DNA from: Oscillospiraceae bacterium
GTDB taxonomy: Bacteria > Bacillota > Clostridia > Oscillospirales > Ruminococcaceae
DNA: 12,725 bases
NCBI GenBank assembly: GCA_016302225.1
Contig: JAEDOB010000032.1
Location: 1 to 12,725, forward strand
Direction of reading: 5' to 3'
Below, one piece after another: positions 4,534 through 12,431 of the stretch (the first letter of the stretch is position 1; each line of letters starts with the position of its first letter). Under the pieces are notes generated by a model, which was given only the letters and a program-made list of their open reading frames with translations, had not been told where the DNA came from and did no database searches. The position numbers were made by a program, and so were the translations under genes.

Positions 4534-5487
4534 TTATATTTTGGAAGGATACTGCCGCATTTCCGCAGCGGAGTTTTCCAGTGCAGACTGTTCCTCGGGC
4601 GAAAGGGGAATGTCCAGCAGCTTTTCCACACCGTCTTTTCCCACTACCGCAGGAAGTCCCAGACAAATATCATCAATGCCGTAATGTCCGTTTGAAAGGG
4701 AGGAAACCGTCAGCACGGAATGTTCATCTCTGACGATACATTCGCAGATACGCTCCACCGCCATTGCAATGGCATAGTAGGTCGCCGATTTTTTTCGAAT
4801 AATTTCATAGGCGCTGTCCCGCACGTCCTCGTAGATACCTCGGAAAACGCTTTCGTCGGAGGATTTCCCGAAAATACGGCAGAATTCCCGCAGGTCAACG
4901 CCCGAAACACTTGCGCTGCTCCAGACTGCCAGCTCGCTGTCCCCGTGTTCGCCGATGATAAATGCGTGAACATTTCTCGGGTCAACGTCCAGATGATTTC
5001 CCAAAAGATATTTCAGCCTTGCCGTATCAAGAACAGTTCCCGAGCCGATAACACGGTTTGCGGGAAATCCCGAAATTTTCAGCGCCGCATAGGTCAGAAC
5101 GTCGCAGGGATTTGACACCACCAGCAGTATGCAGTCCCTGTTGCGCTTGGTGATTTCGGGGATTATCTTCTTGAAAATGCCGATGTTCATATCCACAAGG
5201 TCGGTTCGTGTCTGCCCGGGCTTTTGCGCACCGCCCGCTGTTATGACGACAACCGCACAATCCTCAAGGTCGTCATAGGTTCCCGAATATATGGACATGG
5301 GACGGGTAAAGGGTATTCCGTGGGCAAGGTCAAGTGCTTCACCCTCCGACTTGTCCTTGTTCACATCAATAAGCACCATCTCCGAAAACAGACCGCTTTC
5401 CAAGAATCTGAAAGCAATGGACGCACCCACAAATCCGCAGCCGATTATGGCACATTTCCGAAAATCAACTCCGCAGTTATTACTCAT
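4534..5487 (-). CDS. ldh: L-lactate dehydrogenase
   Basis: This NAD-dependent enzyme reduces pyruvate to L-lactate in fermentation, in the cytoplasm. It has 317 residues, the usual length. The Rossmann motif GCGFVG is at 16-21 and D41 sits where NAD specificity is set. The substrate loop GAQKPGQTR (86-94) carries Q88, which marks lactate rather than malate dehydrogenase (an Arg there means malate), and R94. D154 and R157 (DTARL) and the catalytic H181 (GEHGDSE) are all in place. The start at 5487 follows AAGGCAGG. It is a single gene, divergent from the dehydratase-like gene at 5624. No convincing promoter or Rex site is visible in the 136-bp gap on its strand. Confidence 0.93.
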   Translation of the reverse strand: MSNNCGVDFRKCAIIGCGFVGASIAFRFLESGLFSEMVLIDVNKDKSEGEALDLAHGIPFTRPMSIYSGTYDDLEDCAVVVITAGGAQKPGQTRTDLVDMNIGIFKKIIPEITKRNRDCILLVVSNPCDVLTYAALKISGFPANRVIGSGTVLDTARLKYLLGNHLDVDPRNVHAFIIGEHGDSELAVWSSASVSGVDLREFCRIFGKSSDESVFRGIYEDVRDSAYEIIRKKSATYYAIAMAVERICECIVRDEHSVLTVSSLSNGHYGIDDICLGLPAVVGKDGVEKLLDIPLSPEEQSALENSAAEMRQYPSKI

Positions 5488-5560
5488 AGAAAAACCTGCC
5501 TTTACAGTTATTTTGAAAATATTATTTGCCGTGAAATCAAAAATATTCTCAAAAAATCAG

Positions 5561-5589
5561 TTGAAATTGTTTTGCGGATATGGTATAAT
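5561..5589 (+). promoter_or_regulatory. Promoter of the dehydratase-like gene
   Basis: TTGAAA (5561-5566), a 17-bp spacer and TATAAT (5584-5589), with TGG as an extended -10. The start is predicted near 5596, followed by an AAAGGA Shine-Dalgarno (5608-5613). Confidence 0.82.
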
Positions 5590-5623
5590 AGAAATAATTT
5601 TAATCCGAAAGGAATATAAAAAT

Positions 5624-6910
5624 ATGGCTGAACTTGTTTACAACGAGCAGGGTCGACTGCTCTTTACCGAGGAAATGCGCAAGGAATACACTATCCTTAT
5701 TCCTATGATGCTTCCTATACATTTTACATTTCTCGAAAAAATATTCAATAACCACGGCTACAAGGTAGAACTGCTGAAAACCACGGGCAGACAGATAGTT
5801 GACGAGGGACTGAAAAATGTCCATAACGACACCTGCTACCCCGCCCTGCTGGTTATCGGACAGATGCTCGATGCGCTGAAATCGGGCAAATACGACCTTC
5901 ACAAAACCGCCCTGATGATAACTCAGACAGGCGGCGGCTGCCGTGCGTCCAACTATATCCATCTGCTGAGAAAGGCACTGGAGCGCAACGGAATGGAGTA
6001 TGTCCCCGTTGTTTCCCTGAACCTGTCAAATATGGAGAAAAACCCCGGCTTTAAGCTGTCCCCCAAGCTTTTAATGCAGCTGGTAACGGCTGTTGCATAC
6101 GGCGACCTGCTTATGTGGGTAGGCAATCAGGTGCGTCCCTACGAAAACAACAAGGGCGATACCGACAAGGTCATCGACAAGTGGACGGAATTCCTTGTAA
6201 ACGGCGGAATGGGCGTTGAAGAAACGGCAAAATCAGGCTTCAAGCTAAAGGATTTTGACAAAAACGCAAAGCTCATCTGCGAGGATTTCGAGAAGATTCC
6301 CTACACCCCCGCAGACAAGATCAGAGTCGGAATTGTAGGCGAAATTTACGTAAAATTTGCCCCTCTGGGAAATAACTGCCTTGAGGAATTTCTGCGTAAC
6401 GAAGGCGCAGAAGTCGTTCTTCCGGGACTGATGGACTTCCTGCTTTTTATGTGCGACCATCATATTGTTGACACGCAGATATATCATGTCAGATACAAGA
6501 AATATGTTGCATCCGGCGCAATGAAGGCGTTTTTCCTCGGACTGCAGAACAAGATAATCAAGGCAGTAAGCGGCACACGTTTCAGAACGCCCGAGCATTT
6601 TGAGAAGATAAAGGAATACGCCTCCGAATTCGTTTCCCACGCCAACAAAATGGGCGAAGGCTGGCTGCTTACCGCAGAAATGAGCGAGCTTATCCACAGC
6701 GGCTGCAAGAACGTTATCTGCGCACAGCCCTTCGGCTGCCTGCCAAATCATATCGTCGGAAAAGGCATGATAAGAAGCATCAAGACCAAATATCCCGAAG
6801 CAAACATCGTTGCCATCGACTATGACCCCGGCGCAACAAAGGTCAATCAGGAAAACCGCATAAAGCTTATGCTTTCCACCGCCAACGCAAAAATAGGAAA
6901 CAGAAAATAA
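5624..6910 (+). CDS. 2-hydroxyacyl-CoA dehydratase-like iron-sulfur protein
   Basis: This 428-residue protein belongs to the group of 2-hydroxyacyl-CoA dehydratase / BcrC-HgdB-like proteins of Firmicutes that occur either alone or fused to an ATP-dependent activase. Cysteines C71 (NDTCYP), C106 (GGGCRAS), C361, C366 and C372 (SGCKNVICAQPFGC) could bind a [4Fe-4S] cluster. Characterised relatives do radical dehydration of 2-hydroxyacyl-CoA after one-electron activation, but the substrate of this group is not known to me. The start is the ATG at 5624, set by AAAGGA and the promoter; the open frame extends upstream to 5291 but only antisense to ldh. No activase or second subunit gene is adjacent, so the partner must be elsewhere or absent. 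Confidence 0.82.
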   Translation: MAELVYNEQGRLLFTEEMRKEYTILIPMMLPIHFTFLEKIFNNHGYKVELLKTTGRQIVDEGLKNVHNDTCYPALLVIGQMLDALKSGKYDLHKTALMITQTGGGCRASNYIHLLRKALERNGMEYVPVVSLNLSNMEKNPGFKLSPKLLMQLVTAVAYGDLLMWVGNQVRPYENNKGDTDKVIDKWTEFLVNGGMGVEETAKSGFKLKDFDKNAKLICEDFEKIPYTPADKIRVGIVGEIYVKFAPLGNNCLEEFLRNEGAEVVLPGLMDFLLFMCDHHIVDTQIYHVRYKKYVASGAMKAFFLGLQNKIIKAVSGTRFRTPEHFEKIKEYASEFVSHANKMGEGWLLTAEMSELIHSGCKNVICAQPFGCLPNHIVGKGMIRSIKTKYPEANIVAIDYDPGATKVNQENRIKLMLSTANAKIGNRK

Positions 6911-6915
6911 TAACG

Positions 6916-6951
6916 AACCCGCTCCGTGTGAATTTCACGAAGCGGGTTTTT
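6916..6951 (+). terminator. Terminator after the dehydratase-like gene
   Basis: AACCCGCT (6916-6923) pairs with AGCGGGTT (6941-6948), with an inner CGTG/CACG extension after one mismatch, then a T run (6947-6951). It is shared with the convergent gene, whose stop codon starts at 6951-6953. Confidence 0.85.
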
Positions 6952-8297
6952 CAGTCATTTATCAGGAGAATATTTTTGTTAAGAGTATCCATCATAAGCT
7001 TTTTAAGCAAGGGTATTTCGGCGGTCAGAAAATATTCGTAAATATAGCAAACTCCGTAATCGAAATTTTCCTTGTTAAGAGTAACACAGCCGTCCGAAAT
7101 CGCAGTGCCGATATTCTCGGAAATTTCACACGCCCTGTCATGATCGCCGTCCAAAAAGCAGCGGTGCATCTCCTCCCTGACTTCGGGATTTTCCTCACAG
7201 TAGTGAAATAATCTGTCATAAAGGCTTTCACTTCCTCCGACTATCTCACCAAACTCCGTGTTAAAGGAACATTCCCCCAGAATTTCCGGGTCAACTCCCC
7301 TTTTTTTGCAGCAATACTCGGTTTCATCATCGGTAAAAAGCACAATTTCCTTCTCGATGATCGGTGCAGTCAGAAATGCGGACTCAAAGTCATTTCCCAG
7401 CGGATATTTTGCCGCCCATTCGTTAAGATTTGTCACCCGCCCGAAGCAGTAATAGCAGAACCCGACGTCCACCGCAAACTGCGTTGAATATGCCTTAGTG
7501 AGAGCCTTAAAGAACTTCACGTCCTTTTCAAACTTAGCATAATTCTTGCCGTTGTCATTGTCGATATGATATGTCCTGCGATTTAGAAGCTTGCGGATAT
7601 CCACAGTCAGGACATTGTTTGAATTGTCTGCAAAGGACTTCACATTTCCCGTAACCGCCTTGAACATTATCAGCGGAAGGATAGTGTTCAAGCCCTCAAA
7701 TTGTCCTGCCGAATCCTGAATTCGCTTCATATTATCCAAAATATCCTTATCGAATACTTTTCGCTGTATGCTGAGAAGATAATCTCTCGTTACCTTAAAT
7801 GCAGCCGTAGGTACCTTTGAATTGCACTTGACCTTGCTATGCTTCTTTGAAACAATGTCCCGAAGCCGTTCCAGACGCCTTGCATATTCCGCCTCGGCAA
7901 TGCAGTAATCCTCGAAAATGTCCGCCGAAACTGCCAGTGCCCGCTTGTCTTCTTTTGATGCTTTATCCGCATCTTCGGCTTTATATGGATAGATAACGCC
8001 CTCATCAAGAAACAGCAAAATCCACAAATATGTAAGCTCGGAGCTGTTTTCCCGTTCAATAAGCTCGCATACCCCTCGGCAGGCGGCAGATTTTCGGGAA
8101 GGTTCTATCCCGTAACGTTTCAGAATATCCTTGAAATTCTCTCGAAAATCGCTGACGCTGCAAAGGTCGCCTTCCTCGTCAAAGTAATATTTCAGATTAT
8201 CTTTTCCGATAGCCCTGTCAAGGCTTTCGTTAATCGCACGTATTTCCTTATCCGTCTGCAAAACAGTTTCACGCAGTATGCTAAGTAAGCTTTTCAT
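6951..8297 (-). CDS. Uncharacterised 448-residue protein
   Basis: I do not recognise a family. The protein is soluble, with no signal peptide or membrane segment, rich in Lys/Glu/Asp and apparently mostly helical. Residues about 100-160 are strongly charged and could form long helices. Cysteines occur as C-Y-Y-C (around residue 290, in a GFCYYCFGRV stretch) and C-C-K-K near 335, but there is no clear zinc-finger spacing. It has its own strong promoter and Shine-Dalgarno (GAGGGGG at 8301-8310), so it is a real gene. It is convergent with the dehydratase-like gene and follows the acetyltransferase gene in the same direction. Nothing in the context tells its role. Confidence 0.8.
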   Translation of the reverse strand: MKSLLSILRETVLQTDKEIRAINESLDRAIGKDNLKYYFDEEGDLCSVSDFRENFKDILKRYGIEPSRKSAACRGVCELIERENSSELTYLWILLFLDEGVIYPYKAEDADKASKEDKRALAVSADIFEDYCIAEAEYARRLERLRDIVSKKHSKVKCNSKVPTAAFKVTRDYLLSIQRKVFDKDILDNMKRIQDSAGQFEGLNTILPLIMFKAVTGNVKSFADNSNNVLTVDIRKLLNRRTYHIDNDNGKNYAKFEKDVKFFKALTKAYSTQFAVDVGFCYYCFGRVTNLNEWAAKYPLGNDFESAFLTAPIIEKEIVLFTDDETEYCCKKRGVDPEILGECSFNTEFGEIVGGSESLYDRLFHYCEENPEVREEMHRCFLDGDHDRACEISENIGTAISDGCVTLNKENFDYGVCYIYEYFLTAEIPLLKKLMMDTLNKNILLIND

Positions 8298-8318
8298 AAC
8301 GATCCCCCTCTGAGGATA

Positions 8319-8347
8319 ATTATAGCATACTTCCGATGATATGACAA
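8319..8347 (-). promoter_or_regulatory. Promoter of the 448-residue protein gene
   Basis: On the minus strand there is TTGTCA (8347-8342), a 17-bp spacer and TATAAT (8324-8319) with an extended TGC. It lies just past the acetyltransferase stop, so the two genes need not be co-transcribed. Confidence 0.78.
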
Positions 8348-8350
8348 TAT

Positions 8351-9007
8351 TTATCGGATAAATTCCGCAAAATTGTCAGCGTCACGGCAAAAATCTTCAA
8401 GAAAACGGTTCACATGATAGCCGTCCGTTGTCGCATGATGACAGGTAATTGACAGCGGCATCAGCAGCCTGCCACCCTCCGTGAAATATTTCCCCGCCTC
8501 CACCGACGGAAAATAGTAGGGCTTGTTCTCAAAGCTTGTCACCGAAAAATGTGAAAAGCTTACCCAAGGCAGACAGGAAACCGTGTAAGCATTGGGCGGC
8601 GGAGGTGTCTGCGGCTGACAGAGTACGCCGTGATTTTCCCCGTAAAGCCGTCCGTTTTCAAGATAGCGTTCGTAAAATGTCATAAAATCATCGCTGTACT
8701 CCGTCCACATAAAGGAAATGGTCTTGTCGTCCTCGTGAAATGCTGCATACAGCGGTGTTAAGGTATCGTAAAAGCCCAGTTTACCGTCCTTTTCGGCAAC
8801 CTTGAATTCCGTCTGACGATTAAGATTTTTCGTTACCAGCCAGAGATATGCAGGGAAAAATTTTATGCCATTTTCCTTGCATACAGCCTTTAGCTTTGTA
8901 ACATCAACATTCACCGTAAGCGAATATCCCGTAGGTGCCATTTTGGAGAAATAGTAAAACATCTGACCTCTGTTCCAGCTTTGCAGATCGATAGGTGTAA
9001 AATTCAT
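8351..9007 (-). CDS. cat: Chloramphenicol acetyltransferase-type (CatA-like) O-acetyltransferase
   Basis: The 218-residue length and sequence fit the classical CAT family, trimeric enzymes that move acetyl from acetyl-CoA to a hydroxyl group. N-terminal FTPIDLQSWNRGQMFYYF matches the family opening (W-x-R-x-x-x-F-x-x-F), YSLTVNVDVT (28-37) the first core strands, and CHHATTDGYHVNRF (189-202) the active site, with catalytic His at 191 and the structural D195. The start is the ATG at 9007 after GGGGAG; the longer frame to 9067 would start before the promoter. Many chromosomal members in gut Firmicutes are not proven resistance genes, so real chloramphenicol activity is uncertain. It is divergent from the sensor-cyclase gene. 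Confidence 0.88.
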   Translation of the reverse strand: MNFTPIDLQSWNRGQMFYYFSKMAPTGYSLTVNVDVTKLKAVCKENGIKFFPAYLWLVTKNLNRQTEFKVAEKDGKLGFYDTLTPLYAAFHEDDKTISFMWTEYSDDFMTFYERYLENGRLYGENHGVLCQPQTPPPPNAYTVSCLPWVSFSHFSVTSFENKPYYFPSVEAGKYFTEGGRLLMPLSITCHHATTDGYHVNRFLEDFCRDADNFAEFIR

Positions 9008-9029
9008 TTTGATCTCCCCTTTCAGATCT

Positions 9030-9058
9030 ATGATAACACCATATTTCCTCGAAATCAA
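9030..9058 (-). promoter_or_regulatory. Promoter of the CatA-like gene
   Basis: On the minus strand there is TTGATT (9058-9053), a 17-bp spacer and TATCAT (9035-9030) with an extended TGT. The start is predicted near 9023, a 16-nt leader. Confidence 0.7.
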
Positions 9059-9075
9059 TAAACGCACCGTTTACA

Positions 9076-9115
9076 ATACTAATTTCTAATCAAAGTTTAG
9101 ATAGGAAATTAGTAT
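9076..9115. promoter_or_regulatory. Long inverted repeat between divergent promoters
   Basis: ATACTAATTTC (9076-9086) is exactly complementary to 9105-9115, and ATC/GAT pairs further in across an 8-nt loop. Neither strand has a T run after the stem, so it is not a normal terminator. It sits upstream of the CatA-like gene promoter and may be an operator. Confidence 0.5.
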
Positions 9116-9180
9116 AAAAAAGTCCACAAAAAACGCCCCGAAAATTCTATACGCAAATTGTATAAAATCGCAGAAAATAG

Positions 9181-9213
9181 TTGAAATATATTGTTTAAAG
9201 TGATATACTTTAA
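9181..9213 (+). promoter_or_regulatory. Promoter and overlapping palindrome of the sensor-cyclase gene
   Basis: TTGAAA (9181-9186), a 17-bp spacer and TATACT (9204-9209) with an extended TGA. A 7-bp-arm inverted repeat, TTAAAGT (9195-9201) with ACTTTAA (9207-9213), overlaps the -10 box. This is a usual place for a repressor operator. Confidence 0.65.
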
Positions 9214-9246
9214 GTATGTGTAGATATTTTCGGGGAGGCAGCTGAA

Positions 9247-10062
9247 ATGAAAGATAAAAACAGACTTACCATCGGCTTTCTGATACATCATCTTGACAAT
9301 GACTATTCCAAAGCCCTGCTGAAGGGTGCTTCGGCGGCAGCGGCTGAATCTGACGTAAACCTTGTAATCTATCCGGGACGTTCCCTGAACTGCCAGCTGC
9401 AGGACAGGAAATACACCGCCTTTGAATATCAGCATAATGTGATATACAGCTACGTTTCCGCCAATGCGCTGGACGCAGCCGTGGTTTCGGCGGGAACTAT
9501 CGGTTCGTTCGTCACCAAGGAGGAATTCAAGGCGTTTCTCGACGGCTTTGAGGGACTGCCCATCGTCACCACCGAAAACATTGTCAGGGGCTATCCCTGC
9601 GTGCGCCTTTGCGGAAGCGGCATAAAGGACGTTATATCCCATCTCGTAAAGGAACACGGCAGAAAACACATTGCCTTTGTTTCGGGACCGAAGGGCAATG
9701 CCGATGCCGACGAACGCCTTGCATATTACAGAGAAGCATTGGAGGAAAACGGTCTGGAATACGACCCCGAAATGGTCGCTTACGGCAGATTTTCCGAATA
9801 CTGCGTCGATCTTGTCGGCGACCTTATAGACAGGAACGAGGGGAAAATTGACGCCATCTGCTTTGCCAACGATATGATGTGCAAGGGCGGATATAAAGCC
9901 ATCGAAAGCCGTGGTCTGCGTGTGGGCAGGGATATTTCCGTTACGGGCTATGACGATTCGGAGGTTGCCGCCGCACTTGTTCCCCCGCTGACGACCGTCC
10001 GTGCAGACGCTTCAAGGCTGGGCTACCGTGCGGTGAAGGCTTGCAAAAACAGGCTGTATTGA
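9247..10062 (+). CDS. LacI-type sensor half of a frameshifted diguanylate cyclase
   Basis: These 271 residues form a periplasmic-binding-like (LacI/GalR effector) domain without the helix-turn-helix: RLTIGFLIHHLDNDY at the start, ISVTGYDDSEVAAALVPPLTTVR near the end. No signal peptide is seen, so it should sense a ligand in the cytoplasm. The start is fixed by GGGGAGG (9232-9238). The frame ends at TGA 10060-10062. Right there the next frame (+1) stays open and reads IDELTSLGSAPVIRSSCGC, the linker seen in LacI-sensor/GGDEF proteins, and runs on into the GGDEF gene. Removing one A from the A5 tract at 10045-10049 would join both into one protein of about 759 residues. The sensor half alone could still be made. 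Confidence 0.82.
   Translation: MKDKNRLTIGFLIHHLDNDYSKALLKGASAAAAESDVNLVIYPGRSLNCQLQDRKYTAFEYQHNVIYSYVSANALDAAVVSAGTIGSFVTKEEFKAFLDGFEGLPIVTTENIVRGYPCVRLCGSGIKDVISHLVKEHGRKHIAFVSGPKGNADADERLAYYREALEENGLEYDPEMVAYGRFSEYCVDLVGDLIDRNEGKIDAICFANDMMCKGGYKAIESRGLRVGRDISVTGYDDSEVAAALVPPLTTVRADASRLGYRAVKACKNRLY
10045..10062 (+). other. Frameshift site splitting the sensor-GGDEF gene
   Basis: An A5 tract (10045-10049) is followed by an early TGA (10060-10062). Frame +1 is open through this region and on to 11527. A change from A4 to A5 explains it. A -1 slippery heptamer would give the wrong frame, so programmed frameshifting is not favoured. A sequencing error is possible. Confidence 0.75.
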
Positions 10063-10216
10063 CGAACTGACAAGCCTTGGCTCTGCCCCCGTTATCAGAA
10101 GCTCCTGCGGCTGTCAAAGCACTTCGGGAAATGCAGCACTGGGCGCACTTGCAGGCGCATTCTCCGCAGACAAGCTTGCGGCGCACATTATCTCCGAATA
10201 TGTTGACGAGTCCCCC

Positions 10217-11527
10217 ATGGGAAACGATGCCGAAGCAGCTATTGATACCATCAGAAGCTTTATTGCCGAGGTGCTTGAATTTACCGCCAAGGGAGATACT
10301 TCAAGAGAGGCTGTCGGAAAATGCCTGAACGCCATCGGACGGCTTTCCGAGAAGCAGGTCATTCTCCATATCGGTGCCGAAAAGACCGTTGAAATACTGA
10401 AAGCCCTTCGCACCGCCGCAACAAATATATGCAGCGATGACCCCGCAATGAAGTCCGCAGTTTACGAGATAATGGAACGCTGCCTTGAAGCTGTCATCAC
10501 AAAGGTCGTTTCCATTCACTACAATCAGATGGACGACCTGACGTTCACCCATTTCCTTATAAACAACATCACCAAGGATATGACCATTTACGGCAGCGAC
10601 GAGGAAAAGTGCTATTTCTCCATCGTCAACAACCTTTACCGCATACATATGTCAAGCAGCTTTATTTACACCTACGCCGAGCCTATCATTCACACAAACA
10701 CCATGGAATGGAAACGTCCGAACACCATAATGCTCAAATCCTACCACGACGGCGAAAGCCTTGCCGCAGTTACGGGTGATGCTCAGAATATGAACGCAGA
10801 CGATTTCTTTTGCAACGGATTTACGCCCACCCGCCGCCGCACAGCCATAATCTCCCCCCTGTTTATGAACGAGGAGCATTACGGAATTATCGTTAGCGAG
10901 CCCGAATTTGAGTATTTCACATACATCTATTCCATCACTCCGCAAATTTGCACAGCGATAAAGCTGACAAAGCTGGTTTCACAGCTGGAAACCTCCCTTG
11001 ACGCTGCGCAGTTCAGAAACAGTCAGCTGAACCGTATGTCAATGCTGGACGAGCTGACAGGCGTTTACAACCGAAGAGGCTTCTACGAGTTCACCAACCG
11101 TATCTTCAAGGCTCCCGAAAATGAAGGAAAGCACGCTGTTCTCATTTTTGCCGACCTTGATAATCTCAAAAAAATTAACGACAATTACGGTCACGATGAC
11201 GGAGATTATTCCATCAAATCCGCCGCAGACTTTATCAGAGGCGGTCTGCGCAACACGGATATTGTCGCCCGTATCGGCGGAGATGAATTTGCCGCCTTCG
11301 CCCTCTGCGACAATGCAGCCATAATCAAAACTATCCCCCACCGTATCAAGGGCATTGCAGCCGAGCATAATCTGAAAAGCGACAAGCCCTATAATGTCAC
11401 TGTCAGCATAGGAATTTACGAGCTGGAATGCAGTCCGACAGGCAGCGTTCAGGCGTATATGGACAAAGCCGATGCCGCACTTTATGCCGATAAGAAAAAC
11501 AAAAATCCCGATATTTTGAAGCATTAA
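10217..11527 (+). CDS. GGDEF diguanylate cyclase half of the frameshifted gene
   Basis: This 436-residue frame makes c-di-GMP from two GTP if active. A helical linker and a GAF-like region (roughly residues 90-250) come first. The GGDEF domain starts with LDELTGVYNRRGFYE and has the intact active motif RIGGDEFAAF (GGDEF coding bases 11276-11290). RNTD lies five residues before GGDEF, which is the RxxD product-inhibition site. The ATG at 10217 has no Shine-Dalgarno, and the coding frame extends upstream to about 10050, so it is the 3' part of the gene starting at 9247, not a separate gene. Without ribosomes reaching this frame, little cyclase would be made. The strong terminator at 11622 follows. 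Confidence 0.85.
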   Translation: MGNDAEAAIDTIRSFIAEVLEFTAKGDTSREAVGKCLNAIGRLSEKQVILHIGAEKTVEILKALRTAATNICSDDPAMKSAVYEIMERCLEAVITKVVSIHYNQMDDLTFTHFLINNITKDMTIYGSDEEKCYFSIVNNLYRIHMSSSFIYTYAEPIIHTNTMEWKRPNTIMLKSYHDGESLAAVTGDAQNMNADDFFCNGFTPTRRRTAIISPLFMNEEHYGIIVSEPEFEYFTYIYSITPQICTAIKLTKLVSQLETSLDAAQFRNSQLNRMSMLDELTGVYNRRGFYEFTNRIFKAPENEGKHAVLIFADLDNLKKINDNYGHDDGDYSIKSAADFIRGGLRNTDIVARIGGDEFAAFALCDNAAIIKTIPHRIKGIAAEHNLKSDKPYNVTVSIGIYELECSPTGSVQAYMDKADAALYADKKNKNPDILKH

Positions 11528-11544
11528 AAAGCCGCTTATCTAAT

Positions 11545-11600
11545 CGACATTTATATTTTTCTGTTGCCTGAGTGACGTGTTTAAGTGGGTGTTCCCCGCT
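11545..11600. repeat. Possible degraded family B element
   Basis: The stretch with GACGTGTTTAAGTG and TTCCCCGC (about 11573-11599) resembles the middle of the family B element (TTACGTGTTCAGGTG, then TTTCCCCGC, 3746-3773). The hairpin and terminal repeats are not kept. It is tentative. Confidence 0.35.
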
Positions 11601-11621
11601 AATCGGTATTTCATTAAAATT

Positions 11622-11667
11622 CGCCCGTTCATCTGCAATTTAACAGATGAACGGGCGTATTTTTTTT
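11622..11667 (+). terminator. Strong terminator between convergent genes
   Basis: A perfect 14-bp stem, CGCCCGTTCATCTG (11622-11635) with 11644-11657, has an 8-nt loop and is followed by TATTTTTTTT. It ends the sensor-cyclase unit. Read on the other strand it is followed by AATTTTAATG, so it may also serve the GNAT gene. Confidence 0.92.
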
Positions 11668-11674
11668 CAAAAAA

Positions 11675-12430
11675 TCAGCAGTATTTTTTCTCCAATTCCG
11701 CAAGAGTCGGCTGAATTTCTTCAAGTCGGTACTCGCTGCCGTCAGCGCTTCTGTCAATAAATCTGTGATTATAAAGTTCACGGCGAAGCGTTGCGGGGTC
11801 GCCGAATGTATGCAGTTTTTTCAACAGTTCATTAATCTCCGATTCGCTGTAAACCCTGTTTTTCTCAATAAATTTCGAGAGATAAATCAGCGCATACAGC
11901 TTCATTTTACACTTTGCGGGATATGCCGTCAAACGTCCGTCGACGTCGAGAAAGCTTTTCAGCAGCGTCTTATATGAAATGTGACGGTACATTCTCGCAG
12001 TTTTCCCGCCGTCCTCCTTAACCTCGCAGAAAAATTCCCAGCCGCATTTTTCATAAAAACTCGTGTGATCTGTGATAAGATAAAGCACGGGAAAACCCAT
12101 TTCCGCCATATCATCACAAACGAGATCAAGCAGCATTTTTGCAAGCCCTCTGCCCCGATATTCCTCCTCGGTGTAAACGGCGCAGATATTCGGCGTCAGG
12201 TCCTTGCGCTCATGAAAATCATTTTCTATAACACCCATACCCGCAATTATTCTGCCGCCGTCAATAACAACATACCACTGCGGAACCTTGTTTTTCTTCT
12301 GTTGACATTCCTCAATGCTTTGCAAATACGCTTCGGCGGACACGCCCCATTTGCCGTGAAACCACTCCGCAGCCGCACTGTTTATATCGGGATTTTCCCG
12401 AAGCTTAACAATTCCAAACTCATTTTCCAT
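11675..12430 (-). CDS. GNAT N-acetyltransferase fused to a DUF2087 domain
   Basis: This 251-residue protein has two parts. Residues about 1-155 are a GNAT acetyltransferase: the acetyl-CoA loop EEEYRGRGLAKMLLD fits the R/Q-x-x-G-x-G/A motif, followed by LYLITDHTSFYEKCGWEF, the beta-5 to alpha-4 part. Residues about 160-251 match DUF2087: RLTAYPAKCKMKLYAL, then the YSESEINELL and LRRELYNHRFIDR patterns, a small winged-helix-like domain. The fusion suggests a DNA-linked or regulatory acetyltransferase, which is inference. The start is uncertain: the ATG at 12430 is 12 nt from GGAGG, while the ATG at 12439 is only 3 nt away and overlaps the previous stop. It is coupled to the upstream GNAT gene. 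Confidence 0.88.
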   Translation of the reverse strand: MENEFGIVKLRENPDINSAAAEWFHGKWGVSAEAYLQSIEECQQKKNKVPQWYVVIDGGRIIAGMGVIENDFHERKDLTPNICAVYTEEEYRGRGLAKMLLDLVCDDMAEMGFPVLYLITDHTSFYEKCGWEFFCEVKEDGGKTARMYRHISYKTLLKSFLDVDGRLTAYPAKCKMKLYALIYLSKFIEKNRVYSESEINELLKKLHTFGDPATLRRELYNHRFIDRSADGSEYRLEEIQPTLAELEKKYC

Positions 12431-12431
12431 A

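Noticed and set aside
5291..5623. A 111-residue extension of the dehydratase-like protein
   Set aside because: It is antisense to ldh and lies before the promoter and Shine-Dalgarno of the real start at 5624.
9008..9067. A longer start for the CatA-like protein
   Set aside because: It would begin upstream of the predicted transcription start, and the ATG at 9007 has the proper Shine-Dalgarno and family N-terminus.
9076..9115. The long inverted repeat as a terminator
   Set aside because: No T run follows it on either strand, and both flanking genes start away from it.
10045..10050. Programmed -1 frameshifting at the A5 tract
   Set aside because: The downstream frame needs +1 (or -2), and the codon before the tract ends in C, so it is not a proper slippery heptamer.
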